This document shows positions 1 to 9,080 of a DNA stretch of 64,000 nt, one piece after another. Made by a program: the position numbers and the translations under genes. The DNA comes from Lachnospiraceae bacterium JLR.KK002 (GTDB lineage Bacteria; Bacillota; Clostridia; Lachnospirales; Lachnospiraceae). The stretch covers positions 2,750,501 through 2,814,500 of the forward strand of contig JAYMNP010000001.1 in the NCBI GenBank assembly GCA_036941025.1, in the 5' to 3' direction. The first letter of the stretch is position 1. Each line of letters opens with the position of its first letter. The notes below the pieces were generated by a model. The model was not told where the DNA came from, made no database searches, and saw only the letters and a program-made list of their open reading frames with translations.

Positions 1-950
1 CGCGGAAATGCATTTACATCGGAATACAGATCATACAGAAACTTAATCACACTCCATGGGTTATAAACATCTGTATCTCCAAACAAATATCCGTCATACC
101 ATTCCTTCATGGTCGGAAAACGATTTCCCACTTCATAATATTCCATCATCTGCAAAACTTCCGGTTCCGTAAATCCAAAATGCTCACTGTATTTTCTGTC
201 CAGTACAGAGATAATATTAAGATGGTTCAATCCCGTAAATATACTTTCTTTTGAAATCCGCAGACACCCGGTAATCACAGCAAACTGCAGATAATCATTG
301 GTTTTTAATGCAGATTCAAACAGGGAGCGGATAAAACTGACCATCCTGTCATAAAAACCTCTGAAATATGCATTTTCCAGCGGTACGTCGTACTCGTCAA
401 TCAGAATCACCGTATTCCTTCCGGTAATCTTATACATACACCGGCAGAATAACTGCAGTGCATTTCTTACTGCCCTCTCTTCTGCCTTTCCTTCTGCAAC
501 AGCAGTATACTGCTCATATTCTCTCAGAGAAAGACATTCTTTCCCCGCTTCCACCAGCCTTCTGTGCCGTTCAAATTCCGTGCTGACTGCGTTCTGTATC
601 ATGTAATAAGCCACATCATAGTCTTCCTGCTTCGCCGATTTCAGCGTCAGTTCAAACACCGGATAGTTTCCCATCTGCCCTGTATAACTTTCCCCGGCGT
701 CCATAATTTTCATCCCCTGGAACAGTTCTTTCTGTTCCCCGTTCCTTCTGGCATCTCCCGTATCTTCAAAAAAGTATCGCAACATGCTCAGATTAAGGTT
801 TTTTCCAAAACGCCTGGGACGGGTGAATAAATTAACTTTTCTTTTTAAGTCCAGTAATTCTTTTATGAGCATTGTTTTATCTACATAGTAATAGTCAGAC
901 TTTATCATATCTTCAAAATTATCAACACCTGTCGGCAATGGTTTCTTCAT
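1..950 (-). CDS. AAA-ATPase-like (PF09820/DUF1703 family) protein, 3' end outside window
   Basis: About 316 codons are visible, from the ATG at 950 to the window edge, with no stop. The N-terminus reads MKKPLPTGVDNFEDM and is followed by YYVDKTMLIKELL, the usual opening of the AAA-ATPase-like family that carries a C-terminal PD-(D/E)XK-type nuclease domain (the part cut off here). A P-loop-like RPRRFGKNLNLSML lies near residue 43 and a Walker B-like VILIDEYDVPLENAY near residue 190. Many family members have Ser or Thr after the P-loop Lys; here it is Asn. These proteins are abundant, often multicopy, and of uncertain function in gut Firmicutes and Bacteroidetes. Family assignment is firm; function is unknown. 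Confidence 0.85.
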   Translation of the reverse strand, partial: MKKPLPTGVDNFEDMIKSDYYYVDKTMLIKELLDLKRKVNLFTRPRRFGKNLNLSMLRYFFEDTGDARRNGEQKELFQGMKIMDAGESYTGQMGNYPVFELTLKSAKQEDYDVAYYMIQNAVSTEFERHRRLVEAGKECLSLREYEQYTAVAEGKAEERAVRNALQLFCRCMYKITGRNTVILIDEYDVPLENAYFRGFYDRMVSFIRSLFESALKTNDYLQFAVITGCLRISKESIFTGLNHLNIISVLDRKYSEHFGFTEPEVLQMMEYYEVGNRFPTMKEWYDGYLFGDTDVYNPWSVIKFLYDLYSDVNAFP

Positions 951-1107
951 GGCTCCACCTCCATTTCCCATATTATACCCGATACTCAAACTATCTGCAA
1001 TCCGTGGTTCATAAAATCCGGCGTACCGGCCGGCATTGAGAGACCGGTAAATAATTTCTTACAGGCACATTTCACGTAACAGTTCACGGAACAGTACAAA
1101 CTTCTTA

Positions 1108-1136
1108 TTGTGCTGACTGAGAAAAGAAGTTATAAT
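1108..1136 (+). promoter_or_regulatory. Likely sigma-A promoter of the chemotaxis receptor gene
   Basis: TTGTGC at 1108-1113 and TATAAT at 1131-1136 are separated by 17 bp, and lie about 54 bp before the receptor start codon. The -10 is a perfect match to consensus. This is an inference from sequence only. Confidence 0.6.
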
Positions 1137-1189
1137 AAAAAAGAATACTGTCGGGAGCCATTTATGAAATAAGAGAAAAGAGGACATTT

Positions 1190-3295
1190 ATGAAACAAAA
1201 GACGAACGGAACAACTTCCAGAAAAAAAATTGCAGACGAAATCCTCCGCCAGATTGGCGGCAGCGTTATCCTGGTGCTTCTGCTGATAGCCGCTGTCTCC
1301 ATCTATATGGTGGGCTGGCTGAGCATTACGTCAAAAAGGACAGAGCTGACCGAGGAATCCAATGCAGCCGCAAATCAGCTGACCGGATTTCTGGAGCAGT
1401 ATACCAAAGGTGTGGAACTCCTTGCTGCCAATCCGGAAATCAAACATATCATGCTGGAGACAGAAGCCGGCGGCAACATCAGCCAGGCGGAAAAAATGCA
1501 GACAGTTCTGGACAACCTCTCACACATTGCAGAAAACGATTCCGAAAATGTGATGGCCGTATGGATTGCTGATCTGGATGCAAGTTCCTTCCTCCAGTCC
1601 GACGGGCTCACGAATGAAGAAGAATGGGATATCACCGGCCGCGGATGGTATGGCTGTATTGAACACAAACAGACCATACTTACAGAGCCCTATGTGGATT
1701 CCACCAACGGAAAGATGGTTTTAAGCGCCGCAGCCCCGGTTTATGATGACGCTACCGGAGAGGTTCTGGGCGCAGTGGGTATGGATATCGCCCTGGATCA
1801 TATGACCGAAGTGATGAGCGGATACAAAATCGGCCGAAAGGGATATGTTCTGCTGCTGTCAGAAAACGGTATGTTCCTGTATCATCCCCAGAAAGATATT
1901 ATACAGAAACATGTAACAGACATAAACACATCTCAGAATGTAATGGATGCGATTACCTCGCAAAAGGATGAATTTATGAAATACAAGGCAGACGGCGTCA
2001 CAAAGTACGGTTCTCTGCAACATGCCGGCGATACCGGCTACATTGTGCTCAGCAGCCTTCCCATGTCAGAATATTATGCAACACTGACAGCAATGGTCCT
2101 GGCATTGATTGTTATTTTCGCCGCCGGCATTACACTGATCGCATTCAGAATCCGGAAAAGCTCCGCCAGCCTGACAAAACCCATTCTGGAACTGAACCAT
2201 ACGGCTCAGCAGCTTGCCGCCGGGGATCTGGATGTGAATCTTCTGATTACAAGCGAAGATGAAATCGGAGAACTGGGTGAATCTATCCGGAAAACAGTCA
2301 GCAGGCTGAAAGAATACATTGAATACATTGATGAGACTGCAGACGTACTGGCTCAGGTTGCCGACGGAAAACTGAGTATTCATCTGAAAAATGATTATGT
2401 AGGTGAATTTCAGAAGATAAAAACTGCTCTGCTCAATATTTCCGATTCCATGAATCAGGTGATGGCCGGAATCTCAGAAAGCTCAGAGCATGTATCTGTG
2501 GGAGCCATGGAACTGGCCTCAGCCTCCCAGGTTCTGGCAGAAGGGGCGGAAGAACAGGCCGCAGCCATCGAACAGCTTACCGCTACCACCGCCACTGTGG
2601 CGGAACAGGTGGAAAACAGCCGCAGAGAAGCAGAAAATTCAGCCAAAGCAACCGCTCAGGTCACTGCAATCATTGAACAGAACCAGAAGAACATGACACG
2701 GATGACGGACGCCATGGAGAAAATCAGGCAGACCTCTCAGCAGGTCGTTGGTATTATCCAGACCATCGAAGATATTGCCTCACAGACAAATCTTCTTTCT
2801 CTGAACGCTTCTATTGAAGCCGCCCGTGCCGGCGAAGCAGGAAAAGGCTTTGCAGTGGTTGCCGATGAAATCGGAAAACTGGCACTGGAAAGCTCTGAAG
2901 CAGCCAACACCACAAAGGAACTGATTGAAATCTCGATGGAAGAAATCAACAAAGGAAATACCATTGCCGGCAGTGTTATGGATTCATTAAAAGAATCTGT
3001 CTCCGCAGTAAGCCAGGTAAATAAAATGATACAGGAAACCGCTGAAAATGCCGCTGTTCAGGCGGAAAATATGGAACAGCTCCGTCTGGGTATTGAAGAA
3101 ATGGCCCAGGGTATTCAGGATAATTCCGCAGCTTCTCAGGAAACTTCTGCAACTTCAGAGGAACTGGCCTCCCAGGCTGAAATACTGAATAAAATGGTAC
3201 AGAAATTTGAACTCTGTGAGGAACAGCCGCAGGAATCTTCGCAGGATTTTGAGCTCTTTGAAGAACAGCCGCAGGAAATTTCTCCGGAAGAGTAA
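1190..3295 (+). CDS. Methyl-accepting chemotaxis protein with extracellular Cache sensor
   Basis: 701 aa. Transmembrane helix 1 lies at about residues 23-45. A periplasmic dCache-type region follows (about 50-295, with [19 protein letters not shown] and [16 protein letters not shown] typical of Cache folds), then TM2 near 300-320 and a HAMP region after it. The signalling domain has the conserved hairpin tip [20 protein letters not shown]. It should bind a small extracellular ligand and control CheA. The C-terminus repeats FEL-EEQPQE twice, a short acidic tail that may be a flexible CheR/CheB tether. The start is preceded by AGAGGA. The gene stands alone on the + strand with its own promoter and terminator. 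Confidence 0.95.
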   Translation: MKQKTNGTTSRKKIADEILRQIGGSVILVLLLIAAVSIYMVGWLSITSKRTELTEESNAAANQLTGFLEQYTKGVELLAANPEIKHIMLETEAGGNISQAEKMQTVLDNLSHIAENDSENVMAVWIADLDASSFLQSDGLTNEEEWDITGRGWYGCIEHKQTILTEPYVDSTNGKMVLSAAAPVYDDATGEVLGAVGMDIALDHMTEVMSGYKIGRKGYVLLLSENGMFLYHPQKDIIQKHVTDINTSQNVMDAITSQKDEFMKYKADGVTKYGSLQHAGDTGYIVLSSLPMSEYYATLTAMVLALIVIFAAGITLIAFRIRKSSASLTKPILELNHTAQQLAAGDLDVNLLITSEDEIGELGESIRKTVSRLKEYIEYIDETADVLAQVADGKLSIHLKNDYVGEFQKIKTALLNISDSMNQVMAGISESSEHVSVGAMELASASQVLAEGAEEQAAAIEQLTATTATVAEQVENSRREAENSAKATAQVTAIIEQNQKNMTRMTDAMEKIRQTSQQVVGIIQTIEDIASQTNLLSLNASIEAARAGEAGKGFAVVADEIGKLALESSEAANTTKELIEISMEEINKGNTIAGSVMDSLKESVSAVSQVNKMIQETAENAAVQAENMEQLRLGIEEMAQGIQDNSAASQETSATSEELASQAEILNKMVQKFELCEEQPQESSQDFELFEEQPQEISPEE

Positions 3296-3299
3296 TATT

Positions 3300-3350
3300 C
3301 AGGGCTGTTGCAGCATACCGTAAGTTTGCCGCAGCAGCCCTTTTTCTTTC
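3300..3350 (+). terminator. Intrinsic terminator after the chemotaxis receptor
   Basis: AGGGCTGTTGC pairs with GCAGCAGCCCT (one G-U pair), followed by TTTTTCTTTC. It starts five bases after the receptor stop codon. Confidence 0.8.
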
Positions 3351-3370
3351 ATTCCTGTACAGGCCCGTTC

Positions 3371-5590
3371 TCAAAGTTTCAGCTTCGCCAGAGCATCCGC
3401 AAAGGCGTTGTTCACCGGCTCTCTGGCTTCCTGCTTTAACTGATTCATATATCTGGACACCTCTTTTTTTGACACGCCCCCGCCGCTGTCTTTTTTACGT
3501 TTTTCAAACGCAGAAAGTTTTTCCCGGTAGCCGCACACGCAGGTAAACCGCTGATTTTCTCCATCTCCCACCAGCTCCATTTTCTTATGGCACTGGGGAC
3601 AGCGGGCGTTGGTCACTCTGGACAGCGTTTTCCGGTAGCCGCATTCCCGGTCCTGACATACCAGCATCCGTCCATTTTTGTGGTTGACCTCCAGCAGTAA
3701 TTTTCCGCAGTCGGGACATTTTTTCCCGGTCAGATTGTCATGGCGGTACGTTTTGGAGGAAGCTGCGATGTCTTTTACAATATCCGCCGTATACGTTCGG
3801 ATTTCCGCTTCAAAATCTTTCTTTTTGGCTTTTCCTTTTGCAATATCCGCAAGCTGCTGCTCCCATCTGGCAGTAAGTTCCGGAGAAGTCAGTCCCTGAG
3901 GAGCCAGCTCCAGCACCTGTCTGCCCTTGGAGGTCAGATGGATATACCGGTCTTTCTTTTCAATCATAAAACTGTTAAACAGCTTTTCGATAATATCCGC
4001 ACGGGTGGCCACGGTTCCCAGCCCTCCGGTCTCTCCCAGGGTCTTTTTCAGCTCCTGGTCAGAATTCTCCATGTATTTCCCCGGATGTTCCATGGCTGCA
4101 AGGAGGGTGGCCTCCGTAAAGGGCAGAGGCGGTTTTGTCTTTCCTTCCGTGATACTTCCTTCCCCGAACAGGATTTTCTGCCCTTTCACAAATTCCGGCA
4201 AACTCCCTCCGGTCTCTTTGAGCTGCGCGAAATTCTCCGCATTCTCCTCAGTATCTTCTTCGGACAGAATTCCGGCTTCCTCCTGGATTTGGCGGATTTC
4301 CTGCCATCCGGGCTGTTCCATAATCTTTCCTTTTACCGCGAACCGTTCTCCCGCACATGCCACCGTCACCTCGGTCTGACGATACTCACAGGGCGGAAGC
4401 AGAACGGCAAGAAAGCGTGAAACCACCAGTTCGTATATTTTACGTTCTCCGTATTCCAGTTCATGCAGGCGGATTCCCTGTTCCGTGGGGATAATGGCAT
4501 GATGGTCGGAGACTTTTTTATCATCCACAAAGGATTTATTACCCCGTATGGGAGATTTCAGCAGTTTGCCGCATACCGTGTTATAGCTTCCTCCCCGGCA
4601 GGCCCTGACACGCTCCGGCAGAGTTTCCACAATATCCTGCGTAAGATATCTGGAATCCGTTCTGGGATAAGTCACCACCTTGTGGTGCTCGTAAAGACGC
4701 TGCATATAATCCAGTGTCTGTTTTGCGGAAAATCCAAACATCCGATTGGCGTCCTGCTGCAGAGAAGTCAGATCGTAAAGCTGAGGTGCAAAGGATTTCT
4801 GCTTTTTCTCTCTGATTTCCTCCACTGTTCCGGTACTGTTTGTAACTTTTTCCTGAATCTGCCGGATTTTTTCTTCAGAAAATGTGGTAACGCTGTTGTC
4901 TTTGGATTTCCAGCTCCAGACAACGTCGTTCCCCTTTACTTTCAGACCGTAATAAGACCTGGGCTTAAAATTCTTAATCTCTGCTTCCCGTTTCGCAATC
5001 ATGGCAAGGGTGGGCGTCTGCACCCTGCCGCAGGAAAGCTGTGCGTTATGCTTTACCGTCAGCGCTCTGGTGGCGTTCAGGCCTACCAGCCAGTCTGCTT
5101 CCGCTCTTGCCACTGCCGCCTCGTACAGGTCCCGGTACTCCCTGGCGTCTCTCAGATTCGCAAATCCCTGACGGATAGCCTTATCCGTTACCGAGGAAAT
5201 CCACAGCCGCTTCATAGGCTTTCTGACCCCGGCTTTCTGAATAATCCAGCGGGCCACCAGCTCTCCTTCCCGGCCTGCATCTGTGGCAATGATAATCTCT
5301 CCCACATCCTTGCGGTACATCTGGGTTTTTACAGTCTGATACTGCTTCCCTGTTTTCTTAATCACCTGAATTTCCAGTGTTTCCGGCAGCATGGGCAATG
5401 TTTCCATTTTCCATGTTTTCCACTGCTCTCCATAGCTTTCCGGGTCGGAAAGCTCCACCAGATGGCCCAATGCCCAGGTAACCACATAATCTTTTCCCTC
5501 CAGAAATCCACTGCCTCCCTTTGTACAGCCCAGGACTCTGGCAATGTCCCGGCCTACACTGGGCTTTTCCGCTATCACTAATGCTTTCAT
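3371..5590 (-). CDS. topB: DNA topoisomerase III (type IA)
   Basis: 739 aa, full length for TopB. The N-terminal TOPRIM domain starts KALVIAEKPSVGRDIARVLG, and the catalytic tyrosine sits in VTYPRTDSRYL (about residue 310). The C-terminus holds two four-cysteine zinc modules (CPDCGKLLL...CQDRECGY and CPQCHKKM...CVCGY). It relaxes and decatenates DNA by single-strand passage. Four bases separate its start from the stop of the small gene upstream, and an exonuclease gene with the same type of zinc finger lies before that, so the three probably form a small transcription unit. Confidence 0.97.
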   Translation of the reverse strand: MKALVIAEKPSVGRDIARVLGCTKGGSGFLEGKDYVVTWALGHLVELSDPESYGEQWKTWKMETLPMLPETLEIQVIKKTGKQYQTVKTQMYRKDVGEIIIATDAGREGELVARWIIQKAGVRKPMKRLWISSVTDKAIRQGFANLRDAREYRDLYEAAVARAEADWLVGLNATRALTVKHNAQLSCGRVQTPTLAMIAKREAEIKNFKPRSYYGLKVKGNDVVWSWKSKDNSVTTFSEEKIRQIQEKVTNSTGTVEEIREKKQKSFAPQLYDLTSLQQDANRMFGFSAKQTLDYMQRLYEHHKVVTYPRTDSRYLTQDIVETLPERVRACRGGSYNTVCGKLLKSPIRGNKSFVDDKKVSDHHAIIPTEQGIRLHELEYGERKIYELVVSRFLAVLLPPCEYRQTEVTVACAGERFAVKGKIMEQPGWQEIRQIQEEAGILSEEDTEENAENFAQLKETGGSLPEFVKGQKILFGEGSITEGKTKPPLPFTEATLLAAMEHPGKYMENSDQELKKTLGETGGLGTVATRADIIEKLFNSFMIEKKDRYIHLTSKGRQVLELAPQGLTSPELTARWEQQLADIAKGKAKKKDFEAEIRTYTADIVKDIAASSKTYRHDNLTGKKCPDCGKLLLEVNHKNGRMLVCQDRECGYRKTLSRVTNARCPQCHKKMELVGDGENQRFTCVCGYREKLSAFEKRKKDSGGGVSKKEVSRYMNQLKQEAREPVNNAFADALAKLKL

Positions 5591-5594
5591 ATAT

Positions 5595-5822
5595 TTACCA
5601 CTCTTTCTTAATATCTTCCTGATTTACCTCATACCGGGTGCAGAATTCCTGCAAATCCTGCTGACCCCGAATCAGCATAGCCTCCGTAAATTTCCCGGAT
5701 GTTCTGTCTTTAAATCCGGCCACCTGCTCCCCGGTGCAGATACTGGCGCGAATCACCGGTATCTGTGCTGAGGAATCATAAGGCTGAACCGCCCCGTGAT
5801 TTTTCCGCTTTCGTCCAAACAT
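5595..5822 (-). CDS. Conserved small protein of unknown function upstream of topB
   Basis: 75 aa when started at the ATG at 5822, which has AGGAAG just upstream; an in-frame start ten codons earlier lacks as good a site. The protein reads MFGRKRKNHG, then PVIRASICTGEQVAGFKD, then LIRGQQDLQEFCTRY. I recall similar short proteins in clostridial genomes without known function. It has a single CTGEQVAGF core and no membrane segment. It is tightly linked to topB (4 bp gap), which suggests co-expression rather than a specific role. Confidence 0.7.
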   Translation of the reverse strand: MFGRKRKNHGAVQPYDSSAQIPVIRASICTGEQVAGFKDRTSGKFTEAMLIRGQQDLQEFCTRYEVNQEDIKKEW

Positions 5823-5900
5823 AACTTCCTCCCATCCCTTCTGTCCTCTCACATTTTTATCATTCCTGCCTGGGAAAATAATGATTTCATCCGCGTTTCT

Positions 5901-6575
5901 TTAAATTTTTCTGGTTCCCCGGCAGCCGGGATAATTGCTGCATCCGTAAAATTCCCCGTATTTTCCTCTGCGCTTTACCATTTCACTCCCGCACCTGGGG
6001 CAGAGAATCTCCGGCTGATTCTGCTGCATCTCTACCAGAATCTTTCCCAGTTCCTCATAGCATTTCTGATTCATCGCACAGTCATTTAGGGCCCGGTGGG
6101 CTCCGTCTGTATTAATCCGGAAATATGCGGACACATCCGTCAGTCTGCAGTGAGAAAGCTGCGGCAGGCATTTTCTGGCCAGATACAGAGTATCAATATA
6201 ATCATTGCCAATATCTGCCCCCAGCGTTTCCATTGCAGCATCACAGATAAAAATCATATCAAAAGTATGTATATTATGGCCCACCAGGATATCATTTCCC
6301 ACGAAATCCAGAAAGCCCCGGACTGCTTCTTCCATCTCCGGCGCGTCCTTTACCATTTCATCGGTAATTCCGTTGACTGCTGTGGCAGCCCTGGGAATCC
6401 TCATTTCCGGATTCACCAGCGTCGTATACTGATCTTCCACCTGATGGCCCCGGACCTTTAACGCCGATATTTCTATAATCCTGTCCAGCCCCGGCCGGAC
6501 TCCTGTGGTCTCCAGATCAAATACCACATAATCCTCCACATACCGGTTCAGGCGTTTTCCTCTGTTCCCTGTCAT
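5901..6575 (-). CDS. DnaQ/PolC-type 3'-5' exonuclease fused to a topoisomerase zinc finger
   Basis: 224 aa. The DEDDh exonuclease fold occupies residues 15-175: motif I VVFDLETTGV, motif II HNIHTFDMIF, motif III HRALNDCAM with its His and Asp. Residues 190-224 form a type IA topoisomerase C4 zinc finger (CPRCGSEMVKRRGKYGEFYG, then CSNYPGC). Such fingers bind single-stranded DNA in TopA/TopB, so the enzyme may trim 3' ends of unwound DNA. The RBS GGGAGA precedes the ATG. It is 78 bp upstream of the small gene and topB, on the same strand. The fusion and the neighbour point to a shared DNA-processing job, which is inference. Confidence 0.88.
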   Translation of the reverse strand: MTGNRGKRLNRYVEDYVVFDLETTGVRPGLDRIIEISALKVRGHQVEDQYTTLVNPEMRIPRAATAVNGITDEMVKDAPEMEEAVRGFLDFVGNDILVGHNIHTFDMIFICDAAMETLGADIGNDYIDTLYLARKCLPQLSHCRLTDVSAYFRINTDGAHRALNDCAMNQKCYEELGKILVEMQQNQPEILCPRCGSEMVKRRGKYGEFYGCSNYPGCRGTRKI

Positions 6576-6603
6576 GTATTTCTCCCTTCTGTTGTAAGCA
6601 GAA

Positions 6604-6722
6604 CAGGCAATTGCGAAACTATTAAATTATCAAAATTTCATGTACAATTTCTACACTTTCTATGAAATATTTTTCGAATTGCACATGAAACTGGTACAAT
6701 TATTGAGTTTCGCAATTACCTG
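6604..6722. repeat. Nested inverted-repeat element, 119 bp
   Basis: The outer arms CAGGCAATTGCGAAACT (6604-6620) and AGTTTCGCAATTACCTG (6706-6722) are inverted repeats with one mismatch in 17. An inner pair, TTTCATGTACAATTT (6636-6650) and GAATTGCACATGAAA (6676-6690), is complementary with two mismatches. It has no coding capacity and lies upstream of the exonuclease gene. No clear target duplication flanks it. Together with the next element it fills the 474-base gap 6576-7049. Confidence 0.75.
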
Positions 6723-6793
6723 ATAATCAGAATGCCCATTTCTGTGCAGCATGGTTACGTTCACGACATATCTGCAAACAGTAACGATTAAAT

Positions 6794-6926
6794 GTAACAG
6801 TTCAGACAGGTCTGCGCACCTGCTGCGCTGACCGTGAGAATATGATTCAGGAGAGCAAAAATCCCATTGCGAAGCAATTTTAAATGGATTTTTGCATGTA
6901 ACAGGGCAGCTTGTCTGAACTGTTAC
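6794..6926 (+). mobile_element. MITE-like palindromic element, copy 1 (GTAACAGTTC family)
   Basis: 133 bp, bounded by perfect 15-bp terminal inverted repeats (GTAACAGTTCAGACA / TGTCTGAACTGTTAC) and flanked on both sides by the 8-bp direct repeat GATTAAAT (6786-6793 and 6927-6934), which looks like a target-site duplication. Inside are a hairpin with loop ACCTGCT and a second hairpin (GCAAAAATCC / GGATTTTTGC) that holds the mini-hairpin ATTGC-GAA-GCAAT and a 3' bulge TTTAAAT. There is no open frame, so it would have to be moved by a transposase in trans. Related copies are at 13792-13934 and 20985-21070, with a fragment at 8365-8398. Confidence 0.8.
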
Positions 6927-6966
6927 GATTAAATTATAAAGGGATTCGGCGGTATTTGCAAGTTAC

Positions 6967-6995
6967 TTGTTTTCAGAGAGAATTCCCTGTATAAT
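6967..6995 (+). promoter_or_regulatory. Likely sigma-A promoter of the SMI1/KNR4 gene
   Basis: TTGTTT at 6967-6972 and TATAAT at 6990-6995, spacer 17 bp, 55 bp before the start codon. Confidence 0.6.
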
Positions 6996-7049
6996 ATAAG
7001 TTATAGTCTGCCGGAACGGATAAAAAGCATACGGAACAGGGAGGAAACC

Positions 7050-7649
7050 ATGGATATCGCACAAAAATATACGGAAGGCCTCAAAAAGGCATATTATGAC
7101 AATCACGGACAGGAACAATGGGATGACTTTGAGCACACAGTACATGGGGTCAGCAGAGAACATCTGGAAAAACTGCGGGCTTTATACCCGGATATTCCGG
7201 ACAGTCTGGTACATCTGCTGGAGTTTGCAGACGGAACATACTGGAGAACATATGGGGAAAAGACCGTCGCTTTTTTCTTTCTGGGCTCTGACCTGGAAGA
7301 ATACCCTTACTATCTGTTATCTGCAGAACAGATGATGGACAAAGATGATTCTGACTGGATAGAAGAATATATCGACCGGGAATTCGACCAGGTTTCCATT
7401 GACGAGAAAATCACGGACGATTCTGAAAAGATGTGCTGGCTGCATTTTTCCGACTGCATGAATAACGGCGGCACCTCCCAGTTATTTATTGATTTCTCTC
7501 CGTCTCCCAAAGGAAAAAAGGGACAGATTGCCCGGTATCTCCATGACCCGGATGAAATTGAAATCATTGCCGACAGCTTTGAGGAATATCTGGAAATGCT
7601 GATGGAGCGCGGGTATGATTTTATATCAGAAGAGGATATGGAAGATTAA
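7050..7649 (+). CDS. SMI1/KNR4 family protein
   Basis: 199 aa, acidic, no signal peptide or membrane helix. The middle region (LRALYPDIPDSLVHLLEFAD, later YYLLSAEQMM and WLHFSDCMNNGGTSQLFIDF) follows the SMI1/KNR4/SUKH layout of a helical N-terminus followed by a beta-rich core with a C-terminal FEEYLEML helix. In bacteria this fold is common in toxin immunity proteins, but stand-alone copies without a toxin neighbour, as here, are frequent. No polymorphic toxin gene is seen within the window. GGGAGG precedes the start. Family is fairly sure; role is open. Confidence 0.8.
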   Translation: MDIAQKYTEGLKKAYYDNHGQEQWDDFEHTVHGVSREHLEKLRALYPDIPDSLVHLLEFADGTYWRTYGEKTVAFFFLGSDLEEYPYYLLSAEQMMDKDDSDWIEEYIDREFDQVSIDEKITDDSEKMCWLHFSDCMNNGGTSQLFIDFSPSPKGKKGQIARYLHDPDEIEIIADSFEEYLEMLMERGYDFISEEDMED

Positions 7650-7796
7650 TTCGGCAACCATATTGCGGTGCCGGCCGGGAAACGGAACCGGCACCATGCA
7701 AACTTTCAAAAATCATTGATTTTTTATCCGGCAAATTCTTCTCAACATCCGTTCCATACTTTGTCAGGATAAATTGAAAATAATAATTATATTCTT

Positions 7797-8216
7797 TTAC
7801 TTCTTTCCGCAAATCTGAATCAGACGCAGAACATCCTGATACAGACCGTTCCTGTCTTCCAGCTCAATCATTAACCATCTCTGCCCGTTTCCTTCCTGTG
7901 TCCGATGGTATATATCAGACAGTTCCGGAGTACATTCCGGCAGGATTGCCTCCACAGACTCTTTTTCTTTTTTGCCAACCACAATCAGAACCGTAAAATA
8001 ATATTCCCCCGGATATATGGTGCACAATGTTTTTCCGGCTTTTTTAAATTTAAGATTCCATCCCTTTTTCCAGCTGCATGAACTGTACTCTGTTTTTTCC
8101 CTGCAGTTATATGTGTTCCTGATTTCGGAACAGAATTCCATAAAAACAGGGTTTTTCACATACTCGCTTATTTCTTCAATGGCGGGGCAGTTGCTTTTAT
8201 CCAGTAAATCAATCAT
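7797..8216 (-). CDS. DUF3788 family protein
   Basis: 139 aa. The pattern CSWKKGWNLKFKKAGKTLCT, followed by FTVLIVVGKKEKE and a C-terminal RWLMIELEDRNGLYQDVLRLI, matches the DUF3788 family of small cytosolic proteins in Clostridia and Bacteroidetes. Function is unknown. GGGAGA precedes the start. It converges with the SMI1 gene; the 147-base gap between them contains the hairpins GGTGCCGG/CCGGCACC (7668-7694) and AAAAATCA/TGATTTTT (7708-7727). Confidence 0.75.
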   Translation of the reverse strand: MIDLLDKSNCPAIEEISEYVKNPVFMEFCSEIRNTYNCREKTEYSSCSWKKGWNLKFKKAGKTLCTIYPGEYYFTVLIVVGKKEKESVEAILPECTPELSDIYHRTQEGNGQRWLMIELEDRNGLYQDVLRLIQICGKK

Positions 8217-8318
8217 ATTGATTATTCTCCCATCCTTTTTATTTCATATTATAACAGCTATGATATGCTGTTTACAACCAGATTTACATGGAAGTTTTCG
8301 GTTCTGCTGCTGAAAACA

Positions 8319-8350
8319 TTACTGTTCACACCCTGCGGGTGTTCCAGTAA
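8319..8350. repeat. Short palindrome, family E copy 1
   Basis: TTACTGTTCACACCCTGCGG and the following GTGTTCCAGTAA form two nested stems (TTAC/GTAA and ACACCC/GGGTGT). The same 31-base block recurs at 37302-37335 with only two differences in the shared core, so it is a dispersed repeat rather than a chance hairpin. Confidence 0.7.
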
Positions 8351-8364
8351 CCTGAAAACAGTGT

Positions 8365-8398
8365 CTGTTCAGATAAGTTGCCCTGTTACATGCAAAAC
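8365..8398 (-). repeat. Fragment of the GTAACAGTTC MITE-like family
   Basis: On the minus strand, GCATGTAACAGGGCAACTT and then ATCTGAACAG match the right-hand end of the element at 6794-6926 (GCATGTAACAGGGCAGCTTG, then TCTGAACTG) with few changes. The left half and the outer repeat are missing. Confidence 0.6.
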
Positions 8399-8423
8399 TC
8401 CCCCGCAGAACACCCTGCGGGGG
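8392..8423 (-). terminator. Hairpin terminator after the YczE-like gene
   Basis: On the minus strand CCCCCGCAG pairs perfectly with CTGCGGGGG across a GGTGTT loop, followed by AGTTTTGC. The T-run is short, so termination strength is uncertain. It runs directly into the MITE fragment. Confidence 0.6.
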
Positions 8424-8438
8424 AACATTACCTGTCAG

Positions 8439-9080
8439 TTAATTTTCTTTCGGAAGCCTTTTTTCAAATTTTCCGCGGAAAAACTGTATCAACGGTCCGT
8501 TAAACATGGAGTTCAGCAGGGTGCCCAGTCCCACCACCATCCAGATGGAATTGCCGGAGGCCGCGCAGAATCCCACACCTACCAGCATTACCACCACGTC
8601 GGAACAGATTCGCCCATATTTAAAGGGGATTTTCCCATTAGTGAATTTTTCAATGATAAAGGCCACACTGTCATAGGGAGCAATTCCCATATCTGCCACC
8701 ATGTACATGGCCGCTCCTGAAGATGCGAACAGCAGACCGATGGCAAGCATCAGAATCTTAAGCCCCCAGTTCATTTCCAGGTGAACCACATCTTCCATGA
8801 CCCAGCAGAGGAAATCTGCGATATAGCCCACACAGACCATATTCACCACGGTTCCCAATCCGATGCAGTGACGGACCGTAAAAAACACCAGAACCAGCAA
8901 AACCACATTCACAATTAACTGCCAGTTTCCAAACTGCATATGAATAAATTTGCTGATGCCCAGATTCATGCAGGTAAAGGGGTCCACCCCGAATCCGGAC
9001 ATCCGGTAAGCTGCCACGCAAATTCCGATTAGCAGAATTCCGAATAACATAAAACAAAATCTTTTCACTTTTCCACTCAT
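8439..9080 (-). CDS. YczE/YyaS/YitT-type integral membrane protein
   Basis: 213 aa with about five hydrophobic helices, beginning FCFMLFGILLIGICVAAYRM. The motif GFGVDPFTCMNLGISK and the internal echo DMGIAPYDSVAFIIEK are the duplicated G-x-D/A-P signature of the YczE/YitT membrane family, whose transport role is not established. Its ATG overlaps the stop of the alpha-galactosidase gene by 4 bases (ATGA), so the two are translationally coupled. That is unusual for a sugar operon and hints at a role linked to galactoside use. Confidence 0.8.
   Translation of the reverse strand: MSGKVKRFCFMLFGILLIGICVAAYRMSGFGVDPFTCMNLGISKFIHMQFGNWQLIVNVVLLVLVFFTVRHCIGLGTVVNMVCVGYIADFLCWVMEDVVHLEMNWGLKILMLAIGLLFASSGAAMYMVADMGIAPYDSVAFIIEKFTNGKIPFKYGRICSDVVVMLVGVGFCAASGNSIWMVVGLGTLLNSMFNGPLIQFFRGKFEKRLPKEN

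Noticed and set aside
7621..7812. A small gene between the SMI1 and DUF3788 genes
   Set aside because: No ribosome site, overlaps the end of the SMI1 gene on the other strand, and the gap is better explained by hairpins.
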